A DNA stretch of 64,000 nucleotides, from assembly GCF_001655615.1 (NCBI RefSeq), contig NZ_CP011567.1, positions 3,543,001 to 3,607,000 on the forward strand, in the 5' to 3' direction. Each line of letters starts with the position of its first letter. The stretch's first letter is position 1. This DNA is from Pseudomonas sp. GR 6-02 (lineage in GTDB: Bacteria > Pseudomonadota > Gammaproteobacteria > Pseudomonadales > Pseudomonadaceae). The notes beneath the pieces were generated by a model that did no database searches, was not told where the DNA came from, and saw nothing but the letters and a program-made list of their open reading frames with translations. Shown here piece by piece: positions 1-10,196 of this stretch. The position numbers and the translations under genes are program-made.

Positions 1-1758
1 GGCGCGGCGGAAGGTTTCCATCTTCGGCTGCATCACGCTGAACGACAGGCCATTATCGCCACGCACGAAACCGATCAGCTGGCCGGTGTCTTGCTGGGGA
101 AGAAAGGTTTTAGGAACAACAACATACAGCGCAATGTTTACGCCAATCGTCACGAACAGACTGAGCAAGGTCAGTCGGCGATGACGCAGCACCCAGTCGA
201 GGCTGGTGGCGTATTTGCCGACCATCCACTCATTGGCCCGCTGGCTCCAGCGTTGCAAACGGTTTTCCTGCCCCGGCGTATGCGGCTTCAGCCAGCGCGC
301 ACAAAGCATTGGCGTCAGCGTCAGCGACACCAGCAGCGACACCACGATGGCCGCCGCCAGGGTGATGGAAAACTCGCGGAACAGGCTTTCGATGATCCCG
401 CCCATGAACAGGATCGACAGGAACACCGCCACCAGCGAGACGTTCATCGACAGCAGCGTGAAGCCGACTTCCTGCGCCCCGAGGTACGCGGCCTTCATCG
501 GCGGTACGCCCTTGTCGATGTGCCGGGAAATGTTCTCCAGCACCACGATGGCATCGTCCACCACCAGCCCGGTGGCCAGAATCAGCGCCATCAGCGACAG
601 GTTGTTCAGGGAGAAGCCGTAGAGGTACATCACGGCAAACGTGCCCACCAGTGACACCGGCACCGCCAGGGTTGGAATCAGCGAGGCGCGAAAATTACCG
701 AGGAACAGGAACACCACCAGAATCACCAGCGCCACGGCAATCAACAGGGTCATTTCCGCTTCGTGCAGGGTGGCCTTGATCACCGGCGAACGGTCCATCG
801 CCAGGTTCAGCTTGACGCTGGCCGGCAGCACCGCCTGCAATGCCGGCAACTGCGCCTTGATCTCGTTGACCGTCTCGATGATGTTGGCGCCGGCCTGGCG
901 GTTGATTACCAGCAACACTGCTGCGTCGTCATTGAAGAACCCGCTGTTGTAGCGGTCCTCGACGCTGTCGCTGACCTTGGCCACATCCTTCAGGCGCAAG
1001 GCTGCGCCGTCCGCGTAGTGAATGATCAGCGACTCGTAATCCTTGGCCTTTTCCAGCTGATCGTTGGCCTGGACCTGCCACAGCCGCTGGCCGTCTTCGA
1101 CCGAGCCCTTGGGCCGGCGCACGTTGGCGTTGGCGATGGTGGTGCGCACATCGTCCAGTGCCACGCCGTACTGGTTGAGCGCCTGGGGTTCGAGTTCGAT
1201 GCGCACCGCCGGCAACGAACTGCCGCCGATCTGCACTTCACCTACGCCCTGCACCTGAGACAGGCTCTGGGACAGAATGGTCGAGGCCAAGTCGTAGAGC
1301 TGGCCTTTTTCCAGCACATCCGAGGTCAGCGACAGCACCATGATCGGCGCTTGCGATGGGTTGACCTTCTTGTAAGTCGGCATGCTGCGCATTCCGCTGG
1401 GCAGCAGGTTGCGCGAGGCGTTGATCGCCGCCTGCACTTCCCGCGCCGCACCGTTGATGTCGCGGTCCAGGTCGAACTGCAGAATCACCCGGGTCGAGCC
1501 CTGGCTGGAACGGCTGCTCATGGTGTTGACCCCGGCGATGGTGCCGAAGGAACGCTCCAGCGGCGTGGCCACGGTTGAGGCCATGACCTCCGGGCTCGCA
1601 CCAGGCAGACTGGCCTGAACCACGATCACCGGAAAATCCATCTGCGGCAGTGGCGATACCGGCAACAGGCCGAAGCTCACGCCGCCCAGCAACATGATCG
1701 CCAGGCTCAGCAACATCGTCGCGACCGGGCGCTTGATGAAAGGTCCGGACAGGTTCAT
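1..1758 (-). CDS. muxC: RND efflux pump inner-membrane subunit MuxC/MdtC (5' part, runs off window)
   Basis: This is the second RND permease of a tripartite drug efflux pump; it sits in the inner membrane and exchanges protons for substrate. The 586 codons present are open throughout and begin [19 protein letters not shown], the usual N-terminal amphipathic stretch and first membrane helix of this family. The normal length is about 1030 residues, so roughly the last 450 lie outside the window. Its ATG overlaps the muxB stop (ATGA), so the two are translationally coupled. Adaptor followed by two different permeases is the MuxABC/MdtABC arrangement. An outer-membrane factor (opmB) would be expected next, but it is not visible here. 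Confidence 0.93.
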   Translation of the reverse strand, partial: MNLSGPFIKRPVATMLLSLAIMLLGGVSFGLLPVSPLPQMDFPVIVVQASLPGASPEVMASTVATPLERSFGTIAGVNTMSSRSSQGSTRVILQFDLDRDINGAAREVQAAINASRNLLPSGMRSMPTYKKVNPSQAPIMVLSLTSDVLEKGQLYDLASTILSQSLSQVQGVGEVQIGGSSLPAVRIELEPQALNQYGVALDDVRTTIANANVRRPKGSVEDGQRLWQVQANDQLEKAKDYESLIIHYADGAALRLKDVAKVSDSVEDRYNSGFFNDDAAVLLVINRQAGANIIETVNEIKAQLPALQAVLPASVKLNLAMDRSPVIKATLHEAEMTLLIAVALVILVVFLFLGNFRASLIPTLAVPVSLVGTFAVMYLYGFSLNNLSLMALILATGLVVDDAIVVLENISRHIDKGVPPMKAAYLGAQEVGFTLLSMNVSLVAVFLSILFMGGIIESLFREFSITLAAAIVVSLLVSLTLTPMLCARWLKPHTPGQENRLQRWSQRANEWMVGKYATSLDWVLRHRRLTLLSLFVTIGVNIALYVVVPKTFLPQQDTGQLIGFVRGDNGLSFSVMQPKMETFRRA

Positions 1759-4700
1759 GGCTGCTCTACCGGGTCCACGGACTGGGTCTTACGGCCCCAG
1801 CGCCGCCCGAGGCGGTCGAAGTACAAGTAGATAACGGGTGTGGTGAACAGCGTCAGTACCTGACTCACCAACAAGCCACCGACCATTACCAGACCCAGCG
1901 GCTGGCGCAATTCCGCGCCGGAGCCGGTGGCGAGCATCAGCGGCACCGCGCCGAACAACGCCGCCAGGGTGGTCATCAGAATCGGCCGGAAGCGCAGCAG
2001 CGCCGCCTGATAGATCGCAGCCTGCGGGTCCATGCCCTGATTACGTTCAGCCTCGAGGGCGAAGTCGATCATCATGATCGCGTTCTTTTTCACGATACCG
2101 ATCAGCAAGATGATGCCGATGATCGCGATCATCCCCAGGTCATTACCGCTCAACAGCAGCGCCAGCAAGGCGCCGACCGCCGCCGAGGGCAAGGTCGAGA
2201 GGATGGTGATCGGGTGAATGTAGCTCTCGTAGAGCACGCCGAGCACGATGTACATGGTCACCACCGCCGCCAGAATCAGCAGCAAAGTGCTCGACAGTGA
2301 CGCCTGGAACGCTTCGGCCGCGCCCTGGAACTGGGTCTGCACGCCAATCGGCATGCCGATGTCTTTCTGCACCTGATCGATGATCTGCACCGCATGCCCC
2401 AGCGCCACGCCGGGCGCCAGGTTGAACGACATCATCACCGCCGGGAACTGGCCGATGTGGGTGATCGCCAGCTGCGCCTGACGCTCCTCGACATGCGCCA
2501 GGCTGGACAGGCGCACTTGCCCGCCATCGGTGGTCTTGACGTGAATCTGGTTCAGCGCATCGGGGCCGATCTTCTCGCCGGACTGCGATTGCAGCACCAC
2601 GCGGTACTGGCTGGCCTGGGTGTAAATGGTGGAAATCTGCCGCTGGCCGAAGGCGTCGTAGAGCGCGTCAGTGATGTTCGACACCGATACGCCAACCCGC
2701 GACGCCGCATCGCGGTCGATCACCAGATAAACCTGCAAACCCTTGCCCTGCAAATCGCTGGCGACATCGGTCAGTTCCGGCCGTTGCGCCAGGGCTTCGA
2801 CCAGACGCCCGCTCCACAGGCTAAGCAACTCGGCATCCGGCGACGACATGCTGAACTGGTACTGCGTACGGCTGACCCGATCTTCGATGGTCAGGTCCTG
2901 CACCGGCTGCATGAACAGGCGAATGCCGACCAGCTTGTCCAGCTCCGGTTGCAAGCGGGCAATGACTTGGGTGGCGCTCAGGTTGCGGTGGCCGTGGGAC
3001 TTGAGGTTGATCAGTAACCGGCCGCTGTTGAGCGTCGAGTTATCACCGTCGACGCCAATATAGGACGACAGGCTTTCGACCGCAGGGTCAGCCAGGATCA
3101 CCTTGGCCAATTCCTGCTGGCGCGCGCTCATCGCCGCGAAGGAAATCGACTGTGGCGCCTCGGAAATCCCCTGGATCACCCCGGTGTCCTGCACCGGGAA
3201 GAAACCCTTGGGCACCACCATGTACAGGAACACGGTCAATGCCAGCGTGCCGATGGCCACCAGCAAGGTCAGCGGCTGATGCTTGAGCACCCACTGCAAC
3301 TTGCGCCCGTAGGCGGCGATCATCCAGTCGATGGTCGCGCCACTGGAGCGGTAGAACCAGCCCTGATCTTTTTCCTTGGGCTCACGCTTGAGCAACCGCG
3401 CGCACATCATCGGCGTCAGGGTCAGGGACACTACCAGCGAAATCAGGATCGCCACCGCCAACGTGATCGCGAACTCGCGGAACAAACGCCCCACCACGTC
3501 GGCCATGAACAGCAGCGGAATCAGCACCGCGATCAACGACAGGGTCAGGGAAATCAGGGTGAAGCCGATCTGCTTGGCACCCTTGAGCGCCGCTTGCAGC
3601 GGGCTGTCGCCCTCTTCGATGAAGCGGGAAATGTTCTCCAGCATGACGATTGCATCGTCCACCACGAAACCGGTGGCGATAGTCAGCGCCATCAGGGTCA
3701 GGTTGTTGACCGAAAACCCGGCGAGGTACATCACGCCGAAGGTGCCGATCAACGACAGCGGCACCGCCACCGACGGAATGATCGTGGCACTGGCTCGCCG
3801 CAGGAACAGGAACGTGACCATCACCACCAGGGCGATGGCGATCAGCAGTTCGTGTTGCACGTCGGTGACCGAGGCGCGGATGGTTTGGGTGCGATCGGTG
3901 AGCACCGTGACGTCGAGGCCGGCCGGCAGGTTGTCGGTGATGCTCGGCAGCAAGGCCTTGATCCGGTCGACCACCTCGATGACGTTGGCGCCGGGCTGAC
4001 GCTGGATGTTCAGCAGCACGGCCTGGTTTTCATTGGCCCATGCCGCCAGGCGTTCGTTCTCGGCGCCATCGACAATTTGTGCCACGTCCTTGAGCCGCAA
4101 CGGCGCGCCGTTTTTATAGGCCAGAATCAGGTTGGCGTAGTCCTTGGGCGAAGTCAGCTGGTCGTTGGCGTCGAGCATCGACACCCGGGTCGGGCCGTCG
4201 AAATTGCCCTTGGGCTGGTTGACGTTGGAGGCACCGATCAAGGTGCGCACGTCCGACAGGTTCAGGCCGTTGGCCGCCAGGGCCTCGGGGTTGACCTTGA
4301 TCCGCACCGCCTGACGCTGACCGCCGGCAATGCTGACCATGCCGACGCCGCTGATCTGGGCGATTTTCTGCGCCATACGGGTGTCGACCAAGTCATTGAG
4401 CTTGGGCAGCAGCATGGTTTTGGAAGTGATGGCCAGGGTCAGCACCGGGGTATCCGCCGGGTTGACCTTGTTGTACACCGGCGGTGCGGGCAGATCCTTG
4501 GGCAGCAAATTGGTCGCGGCGTTGATCGCCGCCTGCACCTGCTGCTCGGCGACATCCATGTTGATGTCGAGGCTGAACCGCAGGGTCAGCACCGAGGCAC
4601 CACCGGAACTGGTCGAAGCCATCTGGGTCAGGCCGGGCATCTGGCCGAACTGACGCTCCAGCGGCGCAGTCACGGCGCTGGTCATGACATCCGGGCTGGC

Positions 4701-4859
4701 GCCGGGATAGAGCGTCATGACGCGGATGGTCGGGTAATCGACCTGGGGCAATGCCGACACCGGCAGCAGCCGATAAGCGATCACACCGGCCAGGATAATG
4801 GCCAGCATGCTCAGGGTCGTGGCGACCGGGCGAAGGATGAACAGCCGCGAGATGTTCAT
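1755..4859 (-). CDS. muxB: RND efflux pump inner-membrane subunit MuxB/MdtB
   Basis: A proton-driven drug exporter permease of 1034 residues, full length for the HAE1 RND family. It begins [19 protein letters not shown]. It has the two-fold repeat of one helix, a large periplasmic loop and a helix bundle. The paired acidic residues of the proton relay are visible in the stretch [14 protein letters not shown] near residue 400. Its start overlaps the muxA stop and its stop overlaps the muxC start (ATGA at both junctions), so the operon is tightly coupled. In characterised pumps of this type the two permeases form a heterotrimer. Substrates cannot be read from sequence. Confidence 0.95.
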   Translation of the reverse strand: MNISRLFILRPVATTLSMLAIILAGVIAYRLLPVSALPQVDYPTIRVMTLYPGASPDVMTSAVTAPLERQFGQMPGLTQMASTSSGGASVLTLRFSLDINMDVAEQQVQAAINAATNLLPKDLPAPPVYNKVNPADTPVLTLAITSKTMLLPKLNDLVDTRMAQKIAQISGVGMVSIAGGQRQAVRIKVNPEALAANGLNLSDVRTLIGASNVNQPKGNFDGPTRVSMLDANDQLTSPKDYANLILAYKNGAPLRLKDVAQIVDGAENERLAAWANENQAVLLNIQRQPGANVIEVVDRIKALLPSITDNLPAGLDVTVLTDRTQTIRASVTDVQHELLIAIALVVMVTFLFLRRASATIIPSVAVPLSLIGTFGVMYLAGFSVNNLTLMALTIATGFVVDDAIVMLENISRFIEEGDSPLQAALKGAKQIGFTLISLTLSLIAVLIPLLFMADVVGRLFREFAITLAVAILISLVVSLTLTPMMCARLLKREPKEKDQGWFYRSSGATIDWMIAAYGRKLQWVLKHQPLTLLVAIGTLALTVFLYMVVPKGFFPVQDTGVIQGISEAPQSISFAAMSARQQELAKVILADPAVESLSSYIGVDGDNSTLNSGRLLINLKSHGHRNLSATQVIARLQPELDKLVGIRLFMQPVQDLTIEDRVSRTQYQFSMSSPDAELLSLWSGRLVEALAQRPELTDVASDLQGKGLQVYLVIDRDAASRVGVSVSNITDALYDAFGQRQISTIYTQASQYRVVLQSQSGEKIGPDALNQIHVKTTDGGQVRLSSLAHVEERQAQLAITHIGQFPAVMMSFNLAPGVALGHAVQIIDQVQKDIGMPIGVQTQFQGAAEAFQASLSSTLLLILAAVVTMYIVLGVLYESYIHPITILSTLPSAAVGALLALLLSGNDLGMIAIIGIILLIGIVKKNAIMMIDFALEAERNQGMDPQAAIYQAALLRFRPILMTTLAALFGAVPLMLATGSGAELRQPLGLVMVGGLLVSQVLTLFTTPVIYLYFDRLGRRWGRKTQSVDPVEQP

Positions 4860-6172
4860 GCGCCGCCCTTTTTCGCCTTGTCGGTGGCCGCCGGCTCGCC
4901 TGGGGTCGCCGCCGATTTGCCTTGCAGATGTTCGGTCGGAGTGGTCGGTACATCCTTGCTGTCGTTGACCACCTCCACTTCACTGCCGTCCTTCAGGCGG
5001 TCGGTGCCTTCCAGCACCACCCGATCACCGATGGCCAGGCCTTCGGTGATCACGGTGTTTTCCCCGTCACTGGCGCCGACTTTCAACTGGCGGATGGTGA
5101 CCTTCTTGTCGCCGTCCAGCGCATAGACGAATGTGCCGTTGGTGCCGAACTGGATCGCCGCCGAGGGTGCAAGCACCACATCTTTAAGGGTATCGGCCAG
5201 CAGGTGCACGTTGACGAACTGATTGGGGAACAGCGCTTGATCGCGGTTCTCGTAGCGGGCCTTGAATTTCAGGGTGCCGGTGGTGACGTCGATCTGGTTA
5301 TCGAGGCTCTGCAACACGCCGGTGGCCTGCAATTGGGTGTCGCCGCGGTCCCAGGCTTCGGCGGGCAGCTTGGCGCCGGTGCGATAGCGGGTCAGCACGG
5401 TGTCCAGGCTGTTTTCCGGCAAGGTAAAGGCCACGCTGATCGGTTGGGTCTGGGTGATGATCACCAGCGCCGTGGTGTCGTTGGCCGCCACAAGGTTGCC
5501 GACGTCCAGCTGCCGCAGACCCACACGCCCGGTGATCGGAGCGCGGATCTTGGTGAATTCGAGATTGAGCTTGGCGTCGTTGACCGCCGCCTGATTGGTC
5601 TTGACCGTACCCTGATACTGGGCGACCAGCGCTTCGGCGGTGTCCAGGGTTTGCTTGGCGATACTGTCTTCGCGGTACAGGCCACGATAACGCTCGACGT
5701 CGACCTGGGCGTTTTTCAATTGCGCCTGATTCTGCAGCAAGGTGCCTTCGGCCTGGAGCAAGGCATTCTGATAAGGACGTGGATCGATCTCGGCCAGCAG
5801 GTCACCCGCCTTGACCATCTGCCCTTCTTCGAAATAGACCTTGACCAGTTCGCCACCGACGCGGCTGCGCACATTGATGGTGTTCAGCGCCGTGACCGTG
5901 CCCAGCGCCTTGTAATACAGCGGAAAATCGCCTTTGACCACCGGCGCCACGCGCACCGGAACCGGTCCCGTCGCCCCGCCGAATCCCGGACGCATCCCCC
6001 CCGACCGACCGGTATGCCCGGCAACGGCTTTCTGCCCTGCGCCCTCCTTCGGGCTGCTGCCAGCGGGCCAGAACTTCCAGCACAGGCCGACGATGACCAA
6101 CAGGACAAGCAGGCCGAACAGCCAGCGACGAGGATTGCGGGAAGCGGAGGATTGCATGGAATGATCAACCAT
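4856..6172 (-). CDS. muxA: RND efflux periplasmic adaptor MuxA/MdtA
   Basis: The membrane-fusion (HlyD-type) adaptor links the RND permeases to an outer-membrane channel. It has an N-terminal membrane anchor ([16 protein letters not shown]), a Gly-rich linker, the split lipoyl/barrel-sandwich region ([18 protein letters not shown], later [19 protein letters not shown]) with an alpha-helical hairpin between, and a beta-barrel. A Lys/Ala-rich tail ends DKAKKGGA. I chose the ATG giving MVDHSMQSS (438 aa). An upstream GTG at 6217 lacks a Shine-Dalgarno, and the ATG at 6157 is a possible alternative. It is the first gene of the minus-strand muxABC operon. Confidence 0.93.
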   Translation of the reverse strand: MVDHSMQSSASRNPRRWLFGLLVLLVIVGLCWKFWPAGSSPKEGAGQKAVAGHTGRSGGMRPGFGGATGPVPVRVAPVVKGDFPLYYKALGTVTALNTINVRSRVGGELVKVYFEEGQMVKAGDLLAEIDPRPYQNALLQAEGTLLQNQAQLKNAQVDVERYRGLYREDSIAKQTLDTAEALVAQYQGTVKTNQAAVNDAKLNLEFTKIRAPITGRVGLRQLDVGNLVAANDTTALVIITQTQPISVAFTLPENSLDTVLTRYRTGAKLPAEAWDRGDTQLQATGVLQSLDNQIDVTTGTLKFKARYENRDQALFPNQFVNVHLLADTLKDVVLAPSAAIQFGTNGTFVYALDGDKKVTIRQLKVGASDGENTVITEGLAIGDRVVLEGTDRLKDGSEVEVVNDSKDVPTTPTEHLQGKSAATPGEPAATDKAKKGGA

Positions 6173-6294
6173 TGGGCGCGTGCGCTTTTTTTCTACGGGA
6201 GGCTGAACGATAAGCACTGGCGGGTATTAAGCAAAGCGCCTTTACCGGCAATTTACCTTTGGCTTACGTAACAGGAAGTTAGGACACAAATGAA

Positions 6295-6320
6295 AACGGC
6301 CTGGACAGGGCCAGGCCGTT
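6295..6320 (-). terminator. Stem-loop terminator after tpx
   Basis: A perfect 10-bp stem (AACGGCCTGG paired with CCAGGCCGTT) with a 6-nt loop lies 20 bases beyond the tpx stop codon. On the minus strand it is followed by a T-rich stretch (TTTTCATTTG), as in an intrinsic terminator. Confidence 0.75.
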
Positions 6321-6339
6321 AACAATTGTAAAACTTTGC

Positions 6340-6840
6340 TTACTTCAGAACGGCGAGCGCTGCGTCGTAGTTCGGTTCTTCAGCGATTTCCTTGACCAGT
6401 TCGCTGTGCAGGACCTTGTCGTTTTCGTCCAGAACCACGACGGCACGGGCGGTCAGGCCTTTGAGTGGACCATCGGCGATGGCCACGCCGTAGTTTTCCT
6501 TGAACTCGGCACCGCGCAGGGTCGACAGGTTCTGTACGTTTTCCAGGCCTTCGGCACCGCAGAAGCGGGCTTGGGCGAACGGCAGGTCAGCCGAGATGCA
6601 CAGCACCACGGTGTTGGCCACGTCATTGGCCTGGGCATTGAACTTGCGCACGGAGGTGGCGCAGGTCGGGGTGTCGACGCTTGGGAAGATGTTCAACACT
6701 TTACGCTTGCCGGCGAAGCTCGCCAGGGTCACGTCGGACAGATTGCCGGCAACCAGGGAAAAGGCTGGCGCCTGGGAACCGGCTTGTGGCAGTTGGCCGT
6801 TGACTTGAACCGGGTTGCCTTTAAGAGTGACTTGAGCCAT
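6340..6840 (-). CDS. tpx: Thiol peroxidase Tpx
   Basis: An atypical 2-Cys peroxiredoxin that reduces H2O2 and organic peroxides using thioredoxin. At 166 residues it is the normal family length. The peroxidatic Cys60 lies in [14 protein letters not shown] and the resolving Cys94 in [13 protein letters not shown], the same spacing as in E. coli Tpx. The start is the ATG at 6840, because a good Shine-Dalgarno (AAGGACTCC) precedes it and the conserved N-terminus [11 protein letters not shown] begins there; the longer upstream frame is not conserved-looking. It is monocistronic, with its own terminator. No regulator site was recognised. Confidence 0.97.
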   Translation of the reverse strand: MAQVTLKGNPVQVNGQLPQAGSQAPAFSLVAGNLSDVTLASFAGKRKVLNIFPSVDTPTCATSVRKFNAQANDVANTVVLCISADLPFAQARFCGAEGLENVQNLSTLRGAEFKENYGVAIADGPLKGLTARAVVVLDENDKVLHSELVKEIAEEPNYDAALAVLK

Positions 6841-6989
6841 GAACGGAGTCCTTCTGAACGTTGATGTAGAGAATTTTGACGAGGCCGAAGTTAACCACGA
6901 AATGAGCCGGGGACCTATGCAAAAACACAAATTGTCATGAGTGGCGGGAGAGGCAAACCTGCAATTCCACAGGGCTGGATGCACGTGCA

Positions 6990-7283
6990 CTACCCGAGCA
7001 ACCGCAGCATATTGCGGTGCCGCGCCGCGAAAATCCGCCGCATGCAGGCATTCACCAGCAGCCCTTCAGTCAAAGCACCGCCAATCGCCGCATAGGTCAC
7101 GCGGTCGGCGTACAGCGTACCGCCCTCTCCCGCCGCCACCCGATGCTCATGACGAAAGGCACGCAACGGCCCCTTGAGCATTTCATCGATGAAATGCGTA
7201 TCGCCGACCTCCCGGATCACCACCGTCCAGTTCGACGGGATCAGGTTGAACATCCAGTGCCTGAAGCGGAACTGGGGGGGCAC
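6990..7283 (-). pseudogene. 5'-truncated SRPBCC-family protein remnant
   Basis: The frame encodes the C-terminal two thirds of a ligand-binding SRPBCC (START/Bet v1-like) protein: PSNWTVVIREVGDTHFIDEM, then KGPLRAFRHEHR, DRVTYAAIGG and a C-terminal [16 protein letters not shown]. Family members normally carry about 40 more N-terminal residues. Here the frame opens at a GTG with no ribosome-binding site, directly at a run of seven C, and an in-frame TGA lies only nine codons upstream. The other upstream frames do not restore the missing region. I infer a degraded gene. A truncated but still expressed protein, or a sequencing error in the homopolymer, is less likely because the missing part is not found in any frame. 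Confidence 0.6.
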
Positions 7284-7468
7284 CTTCCGTTGGTCGTTGG
7301 ATGGGTCTCACAGGAATATTTGATCGCGAGGAGGATGTCGAAAATACATCTGTTCTCTACAACATCGACTAAAACGAAAAGGACAATTTTTGTTTAGGTG
7401 CGTTGTCGATTCAAGTCACGCCCATTCGACTATGCAATGAATCACTCAACTTCAACGGAGACAAGACC

Positions 7469-7894
7469 ATGCGATTCATGATCATTGTAAAAGCCAGCCC
7501 CGATTCCGAGGCCGGCGTGATGCCCAGCGAAGAACTGATGACCGCAATGGGCAATTACAACGAGGAACTGGCCAAGGCCGGCATCCTCATCGACTGCGAT
7601 GGCCTGCAGCCCAGCAGTAAAGGTGCCCGTGTGCGCTTCTCGGGAGATAAACGCACAGTGATCGACGGCCCGTTCGCCGAAACCAAAGAGCTGATCGCCG
7701 GTTACTGGCTGTGGCAGGTGAAGTCGAAAGAGGAAGCGATCGAGTGGGTCAAGCGCTGCCCCAACCCGATGCCGGGTACAGAGGCCGAGATCGAGATTCG
7801 CCAGGTGTTCGAGGCCGAAGATTTCGGTGCCGAGTTCACCCCGGAACTGCGTGAGCAGGAAGAGCGCGTGCGGGCACAGGCGAAGAAGCACTGA
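7469..7894 (+). CDS. YCII-related (DGPF domain) protein
   Basis: A 141-residue protein of the YCII/DGPF ferredoxin-like fold, seen in MRFMIIVKASPDSEAG, the family motif DGPFAETKELIAGYWLW and a C-terminal IEIRQVFEAEDFG. Such proteins are small cytoplasmic dimers; they often sit beside ECF sigma factors, but none is present here. Their reaction is unknown. The ATG at 7469 has a good Shine-Dalgarno (ACGGAGACAAG), whereas the longer frame starting at 7403 has none. The charged tail (EEFTPELREQEERVRAQAKKH-like) is typical of DGPF proteins. Confidence 0.9.
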   Translation: MRFMIIVKASPDSEAGVMPSEELMTAMGNYNEELAKAGILIDCDGLQPSSKGARVRFSGDKRTVIDGPFAETKELIAGYWLWQVKSKEEAIEWVKRCPNPMPGTEAEIEIRQVFEAEDFGAEFTPELREQEERVRAQAKKH

Positions 7895-7948
7895 AGCACA
7901 CCTACACGCGACTCAGCATTCAACAATGATGTTGACTGACAATCCTTC

Positions 7949-8039
7949 TTCGCGAGCAAGTCCATGCCCACAGGTGATTGTGGTTGGCAAATCAGCCAAG
8001 GCTCACTCAATACCTGTGGGAGCGCGGCTTGCCCGCGAA
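7949..8039. repeat. Inverted REP pair
   Basis: Two REP-like units in opposite orientation (TTCGCGAGCAAGTCC..., and CCTGTGGGAGCGCGGCTTGC...) lie between the YCII gene and a tiny exported peptide. The bases before the first unit (CAACAATGATGTTGACTGAC) resemble the spacer of the REP pair at 40135-40224, so these are members of one dispersed family. Confidence 0.75.
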
Positions 8040-8152
8040 TGGACCTTCAATTCAACAAGCAAACCCGTTGACGCGACAACCACCTGCTAGAGTAAAAAAA
8101 GCCTTCATGCAGGCCATACCGAATGTCATCTTCGGAAAATGAGGAAACGTCT

Positions 8153-8290
8153 ATGAAAGGTTTGCTTCGCGTTGCGGGATTCAGCCTGATGGCGCTTTTC
8201 GCCAGTTGTGGTGTCGGTGCCCAGACAATGCAAAGTCATGCGGCGCCGGTTGCGCTCACTGTCATACCGGCCGACATCCCGGGGGAATAG
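8153..8290 (+). CDS. Tiny exported peptide (45 aa), unknown function
   Basis: A 45-codon frame with a strong Shine-Dalgarno (GAGGAAACG) six bases or so before its ATG. It starts MKGLLRVAGFSLMALFASC, a basic n-region followed by a hydrophobic core and a Cys, so it is either a signal peptide or a lipoprotein signal. Only about 25 residues would remain after cleavage, ending VIPADIPGE. A hairpin follows 11 bases after the stop. I do not recognise the family. The ribosome site, signal and terminator together argue that it is a real gene rather than chance. Confidence 0.55.
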   Translation: MKGLLRVAGFSLMALFASCGVGAQTMQSHAAPVALTVIPADIPGE

Positions 8291-8301
8291 CCAAGGGGAT
8301 T

Positions 8302-8327
8302 GATCGTTCCCATGCCTGGGAACGATC
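8302..8327. terminator. Hairpin between convergent genes
   Basis: A perfect 10-bp stem, GATCGTTCCC with GGGAACGATC, and a 6-nt loop lie between the converging small peptide gene and the DUF3313 gene. The arm sequence is the same as in the larger repeats at 27283 and 43008, so this may be a minimal member of that family doing duty as a terminator. There is no strong T-tract. Confidence 0.6.
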
Positions 8328-8349
8328 TTGCGCGAACAATAAACCCGCG

Positions 8350-9021
8350 TTACTTGGACTTGAATTTTACAAACGACTGATTCATGTCCGAAGCCCAGCC
8401 ATCGATCACGTTTTTCACGTCATCGGCTTTCATCACCTGAGCTTCGTTTTCCAGCGGTTTGCCGGTGCCCTTGCGCACCACCTGGGCGATGACTTTGTTG
8501 GTGCCGCCGTCGAGAAACACCGCTTCGGTGGCCAGATCGGTTTGCTGATCGCGAGCACCGCTGGCGGTGGTGACGGCCGCTGCCACCAGGGCGATCGGGA
8601 TCACTTCATATGGCTTGAGGCTTTCGGTCTTGCTGCTGACGGCGGTGATCGCCGCACGTACCACGATCACGCCTGGGCCGGGGCCGCTGGCCAGTGGCAG
8701 GGATTTACCCAGTTCGCGCTTGAGCGCTTGATCGTAGTAGCTGGTGATGCCGTTCAACGTGGTCTGAGGGATTTTCGCTGTCGGCTGCGGTTTGGGATAG
8801 AGCTGAGTCGGCTCGATGTAGGCACTGGTGTATTTGTTGACGTTGAGCTTGGGATCGACCCAGCGCATCACCACGGCGCCCGATGGCGACTTGGCTTCCT
8901 TGAGCTGGCTGTAGTCCTTGAGAAAGCCGGAGTACTGGTCTGGCTCGACGACTTTGCTGGCGCAACCCGCCACCCCGAGAGAGGCGATGCACAGTGTGCT
9001 CATCATTAACGCAAGCTTCAT
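8350..9021 (-). CDS. DUF3313 family lipoprotein
   Basis: A 223-residue predicted lipoprotein. The N-terminus MKLALMMSTLCIASLGVAGC ends in a lipobox (VAGC), so the mature protein would start at Cys20 and be attached to a membrane. The body, with the YSGFLKDYSQLKE segment and the VVMRWVDPKLNVNKYTSAYI segment, matches the DUF3313 family, whose function is unknown. The start is supported by AGGAG nine bases upstream. It stands alone on the minus strand between the hairpin at 8302 and an unrelated membrane protein. Confidence 0.85.
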   Translation of the reverse strand: MKLALMMSTLCIASLGVAGCASKVVEPDQYSGFLKDYSQLKEAKSPSGAVVMRWVDPKLNVNKYTSAYIEPTQLYPKPQPTAKIPQTTLNGITSYYDQALKRELGKSLPLASGPGPGVIVVRAAITAVSSKTESLKPYEVIPIALVAAAVTTASGARDQQTDLATEAVFLDGGTNKVIAQVVRKGTGKPLENEAQVMKADDVKNVIDGWASDMNQSFVKFKSK

Positions 9022-9141
9022 GCTTTAACTCCTGTCAGAAGGACGGCAACGGTATTGCCTACGAGAGTTACAGGTATAGCTAATGCCCGGCGTTTTTGTA
9101 TCGAAAATCACAATTTTCAGCTCTCGCCACGGTCGCGGCAA

Positions 9142-10110
9142 TCACCACGAAGACCCGCTTTTCGCTGCCAACTCCCGCCGGCTATTGGCCCGCATCGCCT
9201 TGATCAACGATACCGTGCCCACCAGGATGATCACCGCGCCAAACAGGAAGTCGATGGTGTACAACTGGAAATCGTTCAACGGCCCCACCAGGAACACCCG
9301 GATCGCGCCAATACTCACCAGCGTCGCGAGAAAGTCGATGCCCGGCTCGTCGCGATAGAACACGTGCAGCAGCGGCAGGCACATCACCAGCAACAACAGC
9401 AACACAATCACCTTGAACGAGCCCTTGCGCTCGACGCTGAACGCGCATTCGTTGGCGCCGTAGGGCTTGTATTCCTGCTCACTGATCAGCGAATTTTTCT
9501 CGTTGATGTACTCGACACGGTTGTACTTCTGGATCGGCGTAAAGGTGTTGGACATCTGCATGCTGGTGGTGACGTTTTTGAAGCGCAGGTCGACGCGCTC
9601 GTTACCCTTGAGGTAGTACAACACCGGTTTGTAACCGTAGCGGTAGGTGTCGAACGGAAAGTCGGTCGCACGCCCCTGGACGTCGATGGGCCGGGACTCA
9701 AGTTCGGCGTAGGCACTTTTGTTGACCGAAGACAGGTTACGGCTCAGGGGTTTGATCTTGACCTGTTCCATGAAAATCGGCGCAACGCCGTAGGACCACT
9801 GTAGCGGCTCCATGCGCAGCCGCAGTTCGTTGCGGCCCAGATCGTAGCGATCAAAGGTTCGCTCGGAAACGACAACCGCCCCCGAGAGCATGAACTCGCC
9901 GCGAACGTTGTTGGTGATGCGCAGCGACAGTTGATCCTTGCCCTGCCCGCCGCTATCGCTGGCCGGCGGCGTGCCGCACCAGGCGTAGCTGTCGAACGCA
10001 TCCCCGAGCTGGCCGTTACGGTTCTCTTTGAACACATAAAAATAACTGCCCCACAGGGCCGCCATCAGCAACAGCGCTATCAACCCTAAAATCTTCTTGC
10101 CCGCGCCCAA
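9142..10110 (-). CDS. Unrecognised inner-membrane protein with large periplasmic domain
   Basis: A 322-residue protein with one N-terminal membrane helix (ILGLIALLLMAALWGSYFYV), about 200 polar residues predicted to be periplasmic, then three C-terminal hydrophobic segments between about residues 235 and 305. The periplasmic part contains TDFPFDTYRYGYKPVLYYL. This resembles the architecture of DUF4436 membrane proteins, but I cannot confirm the family. The start is a TTG, chosen because AAAGGAG lies six bases upstream and the first helix begins directly after it. It stands alone, and the sequence suggests no partner or function. Confidence 0.7.
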   Translation of the reverse strand: MGAGKKILGLIALLLMAALWGSYFYVFKENRNGQLGDAFDSYAWCGTPPASDSGGQGKDQLSLRITNNVRGEFMLSGAVVVSERTFDRYDLGRNELRLRMEPLQWSYGVAPIFMEQVKIKPLSRNLSSVNKSAYAELESRPIDVQGRATDFPFDTYRYGYKPVLYYLKGNERVDLRFKNVTTSMQMSNTFTPIQKYNRVEYINEKNSLISEQEYKPYGANECAFSVERKGSFKVIVLLLLLVMCLPLLHVFYRDEPGIDFLATLVSIGAIRVFLVGPLNDFQLYTIDFLFGAVIILVGTVSLIKAMRANSRRELAAKSGSSW

Positions 10111-10196
10111 ACCAGACTCCTTTCTTCACCAACTCCTTATGAGACGCGGACTCTATCAAAATGCCATCATTGGCCCAAGCAAAAGATCTCGATGCC

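Noticed and set aside
3279..5126. Plus-strand frame opposite muxB and muxA
   Set aside because: Low-complexity His/Arg/Gln translation crossing two genes; antisense artefact.
7284..7400. Upstream reading frame as missing N-terminus of the SRPBCC gene
   Set aside because: The translation (LFVLVDVVENRCIFDILLAI) does not resemble the SRPBCC N-terminus and has no start codon.
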